From NCBI GenBank assembly GCA_963556145.1, contig OY744472.1:3906001-3970000 (forward strand): a DNA stretch of 64,000 bases, in the 5' to 3' direction. Every line of letters begins with the position of its first letter. Position 1 is the first letter of the stretch. The position numbers and the translations under genes are program-made. This DNA comes from Hygrocybe punicea (lineage: Eukaryota > Basidiomycota > Agaricomycetes > Agaricales > Hygrophoraceae). The notes beneath the pieces are model-generated. The model did not search any database. It had not been told where the DNA came from and worked only from the letters and a program-made list of their open reading frames with translations. Shown piece after piece: positions 59,801 through 64,000 of this stretch.

Positions 59801-61523
59801 AGAAGGGTTCACAATCACGAACTGTTCTGCTTGACGTTGTGGTCGGAGACTCGGAGTTGAGGTAGTGTCACTTATGTGACGAGAAGTCACACTTACAATT
59901 ACAATTCAATATTCTAAGCTTTGAATAGTATAAACCGGTCCAGACCTGGTGCAAAACCAGTCTGGACTGGTTATTAACTGGTTCAGGTTAAAACCAGTTT
60001 AAACTGGTTAATGGACCGAAAAAAACCGATGGCAACCGGTTTCTGTCAGTCCGGTCCGGTTTTTTTCATTTTTGCAATGTTAGGCAACCGGTCCAGTCCC
60101 GGTTAACTTCCAAAAAAGGCAAAAAACCGGACCTAACCGGACTTTAAAACACTACACTCGATGGGGTACAGCATATGGCATGTTAGCTCGGGCGCATGAT
60201 TTACGCCAGGTCTGTCTTTTGTTGTTATGTATCAATTACCATTCTCAGCCACTGTTACCCAGGCCATAAAACTTTTCATTGCATCCGCTGATGAATTGTA
60301 TGGTCCCATTACGACAATTCGTCGTGATGGAAAGATTATCAAAAAAATCCCATGGTCAGCGTTTCAACTCAAGCAGACTGACTGGGAGCGTGTCGTTGAT
60401 GCACAAGCCATCCTCGCGGTACCCGAAACCTGGCACTGTTGTTTGAAAGATCCCCTGATTTTTTTGTGTGCAGGATGCCAATCGGATACAGCAATATTTT
60501 TCTGCTGAACGAAAGCCAACACTTTGGCGTGCTCTCCCTGCCTTGGAACGTCTACAAACTGCTTGGGAAGCAAAACGGGATGACCCCAAATATTCAGTTT
60601 ACAAGGCCGCACTCACTGATGGACTCGAGAAGATAAAAAAATATTATACGAAGTTCGATGAGAAGCCAGCTTACATTCTTGCATTAGGTTCATGTCTGAC
60701 GAGTGTGTATGGTTACGGTGCTCACAAATTTGACCGTACTACACCCGTATTACAAGCTCAACTACATCAAAATTGCTTGGGGAGGTGCAGAGGAACAAGT
60801 GGCTGAAATGGAGGCAGGAAATCTCAAAGCAAAGAACTGGCAAGAGGAGGCCGAAAAACTTCTTGAAGAAACCGTACATAGCAGTGTTTACTCAAGCATG
60901 TTGACCTTGACAACTCGCAAAGATGGAAGCCTATCACAGTGACACTCCATCATCAGTCTCAACGCCGTCTATACCCACTGTGGACAGTTCTCACACACTC
61001 CTTGAAGACATGGACGAGTACGATCTGCACCGCCAAGTTTTACTCACGCAGTCAATTCGTAACGAAGGATGGAGAGCAGAGTTACGCCGCTATCTTACCG
61101 ACATCCCTCAGGACGTAACAAAGGACACTGACATTGTGGAATGGTGGGCGGTTGGTGGATAATTAGCGAACCGTGTTACCATTTACTAACATATTCCATC
61201 AGACTCATGCAAAACTCTATCCTACAGTGGCAAAGATCGCCCTCGATGTCCTCCCTGTCCAGGCATCGTCAGTCCCATGTGAACGCTTGTTCTCCGCTGG
61301 TAAGGAAGTTGCTAGTGACCAGCGATCACGGCTGGGCGCTGAGCAGTTCGAGGAACTTCAGGTCCTGAAGTTTGGCTGGCGGGGCTCACTTGTGGACTTA
61401 GCAGCTTGGAACTCCTCCCAAGTACAGGAGATAGAACTGGATGATTTTGTTGAGATGCTTCGCCTGGACACAGAAGACGAAGCATGGGATGTTCATGAAG
61501 ATGAAATCCACGAAGCTGATTAG
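56839..61523 (+). pseudogene. hAT transposase 2 (BED finger, DUF659-like, hATC), intron-rich, split
   Basis: The ATG at 56839 begins MAPSRTNKSSRQQRTKTRGK, basic then acidic. A zinc finger follows (WCLVCK, after an intron SSCRQHIHQHFDVY). A TGA at 57491-57493 (context CGA) precedes CNKKNITISPWAIPR. Next exons give DETFLKVDNPKEFACEGLL, AFRNCLVAMRP, TMDGWSADSSKASFLGITCH and CLAHVVNLAVIDFMSHI. The nested element splits GNTR-WGTAYGML in frame. Then come WRALPALERLQTAWEAKRDD, GLEKIKKYYTKFDEKPAYI, LHPYYKLNYI and EWWAV, and the C-terminal dimerisation block LDVLPVQASSVPCERLFSAG...FEELQVLKFGW, ending at 61523. At least ten short introns, several with CTNAY-like branch sites. Inactive by TGA and insertion. 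Confidence 0.82.
58713..60154 (-). mobile_element. Non-autonomous hAT element nested in hAT 2, with hairpin-intron cassette
   Basis: Flanked by perfect CACTCGAT (58705-58712 and 60155-60162). The ends TAGTGTTTCAAGGTCCAGTC and inverted TAGTGTTTTAAAGTCCGGTT resemble the ends of the surrounding hAT 2, including AAAAAAACCGG and AACCGGACC. It could therefore have been moved by that family's transposase. On the minus strand it carries GTGAC-TTCTC-GTCAC (59890-59876), a GCAGAA...TTCTGC hairpin (59830-59799), CTCAAG then TTAAGT (a donor that has lost its G), CTAAC and an acceptor ...AATGTAG. GTGGTGCGCCCACC precedes CCAG|GTACGT, and GTCAATTGAC lies at 59148-59157. No protein is recognised. Confidence 0.82.
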
Positions 61524-61743
61524 TCTCCGGTGATTGTGTAGTATCCCATGTGCTAGTTACATATTATGAATGGTTGTCTTTGCGGCTCTTTACCATGCTG
61601 GTATTCAAGTTTTCACTGGCACGTTTTCGGGTTATCATGTTTTCACTGCATCTATGGCTACCTTGGATACTTCCATCCCTCGGCCACCTCATGTAAGAGA
61701 CAATGCCACACCTGTAACCTGTTCCTCACCAACCACTTCCGTG

Positions 61744-63105
61744 ATGAGTCAACACGACGGACTGCAATCTCTCCTCTTTGGCCTCGTGCGCTTTGCCGAC
61801 TGCATTGGCCACCACCCACTCAAACATCTCATCCTCACCGCATCTATCAGCAATGAGGACCACTGTGATTTTGTCAAGCTCCGACAAATGTTGGTCTGAA
61901 CGAACACGGAGGAACACACCAATGATGTTCTTTATGAAAATTGGCAAGTTACCACTATTCACTATTGCATTTTGCTTCTCCAAAGTCCCGCAGTGAGACC
62001 GCAACAGGAACGTGCTCTACATGAGGCTAAACTTGCGGGGATGATCATCGGGCCATCTCATCCCTCGTCTTTATCGCTGATAAGTCTGCTCTTCCGTGTC
62101 GAGACAAGGAACCTGGTTGCGCTCCACTTCCCTCGCCAGCTGTATTGACCCTCGCGAGATGGGCTCTCATGGACAATGTCATGCCCCGAAAAGAAGAAAA
62201 CCATGGAATCCGACATGCGAGATGTCCCAGTTCCAAGTCGCAAAGCTGCTCCGCACCCTTCGGCTACACCGACATCATTGAAGCGACTTAGGACATTGAG
62301 GGCCTCCGATGAGGGGAAGTGTGAGCACAAATCGGCTCAGGATCGCTTCCACTGCATGATAATCAGTTCAAGTTCGCAGCCGAAAAGTATAAGAATCTCC
62401 TCCAGTCGTCTCTTCCCGTCTCTAATCTCCCATATCCGAGTCACCGCATCAGAATGAATGTTCCCAGTCAACCCACCTTTAATTTGGGTATCGGTCAGGA
62501 AGCTGTTCAGCTCAGAGCATATCTTCGCAGCTTATCAAGCCAAGTACAAAGCACTCGTTGGTCAGGCCCAGTGCTGGGCTGGTGGAAGGTCTGTCTGTCG
62601 TCACAGTAATTCTACATCATCAATGATCAATTTTTTCAGAATCGTGCATCTGACTTTCCATTGCTCTCTGAAGCTGTTGCAACTCGCTTGAATCTGCTTA
62701 TGGACACGTCCACCAATGTCCTTTCAGTGCATTCACAGAATGCGTATGCACTAAATGTTCTCACTGACCAGCCGTTCTGGAGAGGTCTCGTCAACTTCTT
62801 GACTATCTGCATTCTTGTGAGTATTTGGGCCATTGTATGTCAGTGTTCCAAGTCTATGAACATTCATCTAGTTTGAGTCGACGCACCAGAACTATGTCAT
62901 TTCAGACAATGCTGGTGCTTCCAGGGTCTGGCTGGATGAGGCTCTTCAGCATCTCGGGGGTCACATGTATGTACTAATTCATTTAACGAATCTATGCCGG
63001 GATCATCTGACAACAATATCCAGGCCAATGTCTCCTGTTGAAGCTAGCCCGGATGGGGATTTTGATGAAGTTGACGAAGATGAGCTGCCGGAATTAGTTT
63101 ATTAA
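61744..63105 (+). pseudogene. Second gene inside hAT 2, unknown function
   Basis: The ATG at 61744 opens MSQHDGLQSLLFGLVRFADC and IGHHPLKHLILTASISNEDH. A TGA at 61897-61899 (probably CGA) and TNTEEHTNDVLYENW follow. Later coding pieces, in shifting frames joined by likely introns or indels, are RPQQERALHEAKLAGMIIGP, LPLHDNQFKFAAEKYKNLLQ, NVPSQPTFNLGIGQEAVQLR and YVISDNAGASRVWLDEAL. After an intron comes an acidic tail VEASPDGDFDEVDEDELPEL ending VY at TAA 63103-63105. It lies inside the transposon boundaries, so it is either cargo or an accessory protein of the element. No domain is recognised. Confidence 0.5.
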
Positions 63106-64000
63106 TTGAGGCAGTTTGCAAAGATCAGCTGCCAAGTGAATCGACAGAGATTTATTGATTGGTCTGGGCTCGGTCTGAACCGGTTTCAACTGGTTTAGCA
63201 ACCGGTTAATGTAAGGACCAGTTAAATCTGGTTGGAAGACAGCAACTGAACCGCAAGAGACCGGTTCTGAGCGGTTAAGTCCGGTTTAGGCCATCTTGTG
63301 GTGTTATGGCAACCAGTTCCGGTTGCGGTCTTTTGGAAATTGGTCAAAAAACCGGACCGGACCGGACTTTCAAACCCTAACGATGTGACCACAATCGAGG
63401 CTGCTGAAGGACATTGTTTTGAAGCGAACGCATAGTGACACCGGTCACCATGTGTTGTTCCCGGGCAATCCAAGGCAGAATTGGGACTATATGCACCTGA
63501 ACTGCGAGGTCCCCGGTTCACGTTGGTTTGGTCAAACCTATGTTGAGCTGCTGGCCAAGATCGGTGAATGGCGAATATTTTTGTTAGGTGGAAGGGACAT
63601 TTACACAGTCCATATGCATTACAACAAAGAGAGCAAATCGTGGAGATGGGATATTGTGACGACCTTCTATACTTTAGAGGAATTGAGGTAGGCAGATGCC
63701 CCCCATCTCGCATTACATGTTCATGAGTCTTTGGCATTTTCCAAGATCGTTCCAAGCACAGGGAATGCTCATGAAGACCGATGTTTGCAATCCGGATCAC
63801 GGCTCCATTGCAATTCAAGATCAAGCAAGACAGCAATTCTTTGGCTTTGTACGAGACACCTACGAGGGGCTGTATGCCATAGAGTCGACATTGATTGGTG
63901 GGAAACCTTCAATGAGTGTATTTTGTTGCATGGACATTTTGCTCATTGTTGATTCAAACACCAACAATGTCAATTACTTCGTGAACGAGATTGAACGGTA

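Larger units (their letters stand above)
56472..63379 (+). mobile_element. hAT transposon 2, ~6.9 kb, with a second gene and a nested relative
   Basis: Flanked by ACGATGCG (56464-56471) and ACGATGTG (63380-63387), one CpG transition apart. The ends are TAGGGTTTGAAAGTCCAGTC and inverted TAGGGTTTGAAAGTCCGGTC, with AACCGGACC subterminal repeats. It contains a transposase gene (56839-61523), a downstream second gene (61744-63105) and a nested non-autonomous element. The host gene frame is continuous across the empty site, which supports the boundaries. Confidence 0.88.
55427..64000 (+). pseudogene. Unknown multi-exon host gene, split by hAT transposon 2; 3' end outside window
   Basis: The first open frame from ATG 55427 appears shifted internally: another frame is more protein-like at 55462-55720, and the original frame resumes as DPIFNIIFVLDPTAHI and HKTRYFVCMQEW. 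A 53-nt intron then joins VYVAMRMHHWRCDEPNGAIH and NVEYMFWPEFTHAMLKSPGS. Another intron (56226-56294) leads to MVENVSTFLAGIDELC...TTHTMR, where the transposon sits. The right part (63388 onward) continues PQSRLLKDIVLKRTHSDTGH, VPGSRWFGQTYVELLAKIGE and, after an intron (63690-63751), QGMLMKTDVCNPDHGS...VDSNTNNVNYFVNEIER to the window end. No family is recognised. The right duplication copy has CGA changed to TGA. Confidence 0.55.

Overview
The window looks like transposon-rich heterochromatin from a filamentous basidiomycete, probably an Agaricomycete. The evidence is eukaryotic gene structure with many introns of about 45-60 nt, an intact C2-NACHT-WD40 gene of the kind common in mushrooms, and mushroom-type Ty3, LINE, hAT and Helitron coding regions. 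I see no bacterial features. A 200-base run of N marks an assembly gap that is probably false.

Layout. 1-690: decayed Copia gag with a primer-binding site. 1.1-5.9 kb: intact minus-strand NLR-like gene. 6.7-10.5 kb: a palindromic element and two short DNA-transposon-like elements in dispersed repeats. 10.5-20.4 kb: a nested stack, with Ty3 gag split by a solo LTR, the LTR split by a LINE, and LINE ORF2 split by a 2-kb element with long inverted repeats. 20.4-24.3 kb: two LTR-like arms in opposite orientation around a gag fragment and the gap. 24.6-34 kb: decayed Ty3 polyprotein, an antisense intron-containing pseudogene, and a candidate 1.9-kb LTR with arrays of GATA-type and TGACTCA sites. 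34-37 kb: another short element and repeats. 37-39 kb: decayed multi-exon pseudogene. 39.2-47.1 kb: near-complete minus-strand Helitron with a ubiquitin-protease-like C-terminus. 48.0-49.9 kb: multi-exon gene of unknown function. 50.3-51.0 kb: palindromic 104-bp satellite. 51.0-55.1 kb and 56.5-63.4 kb: two hAT transposons with 8-bp target duplications, each carrying a nested shorter element. The second hAT splits an unknown host gene that runs off the right end.

Themes. Almost every transposon is broken by in-frame TGA where arginine CGA is likely ancestral, and every imperfect target-site duplication I found differs by a CpG transition, so CpG decay (methylation or RIP-like) is the probable inactivating force. 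The NLR gene is free of it.

The most novel-looking signal is a shared non-coding cassette in four short elements: a GTGAC-GTCAC palindrome, a long hairpin, and a spliceosomal intron starting a few bases after the hairpin. Three of the four also have a second hairpin near a second intron, and three (plus two other sites) carry the palindrome GTCAATTGAC. It suggests a structured, spliced transcript that spreads on transposon ends of different families.
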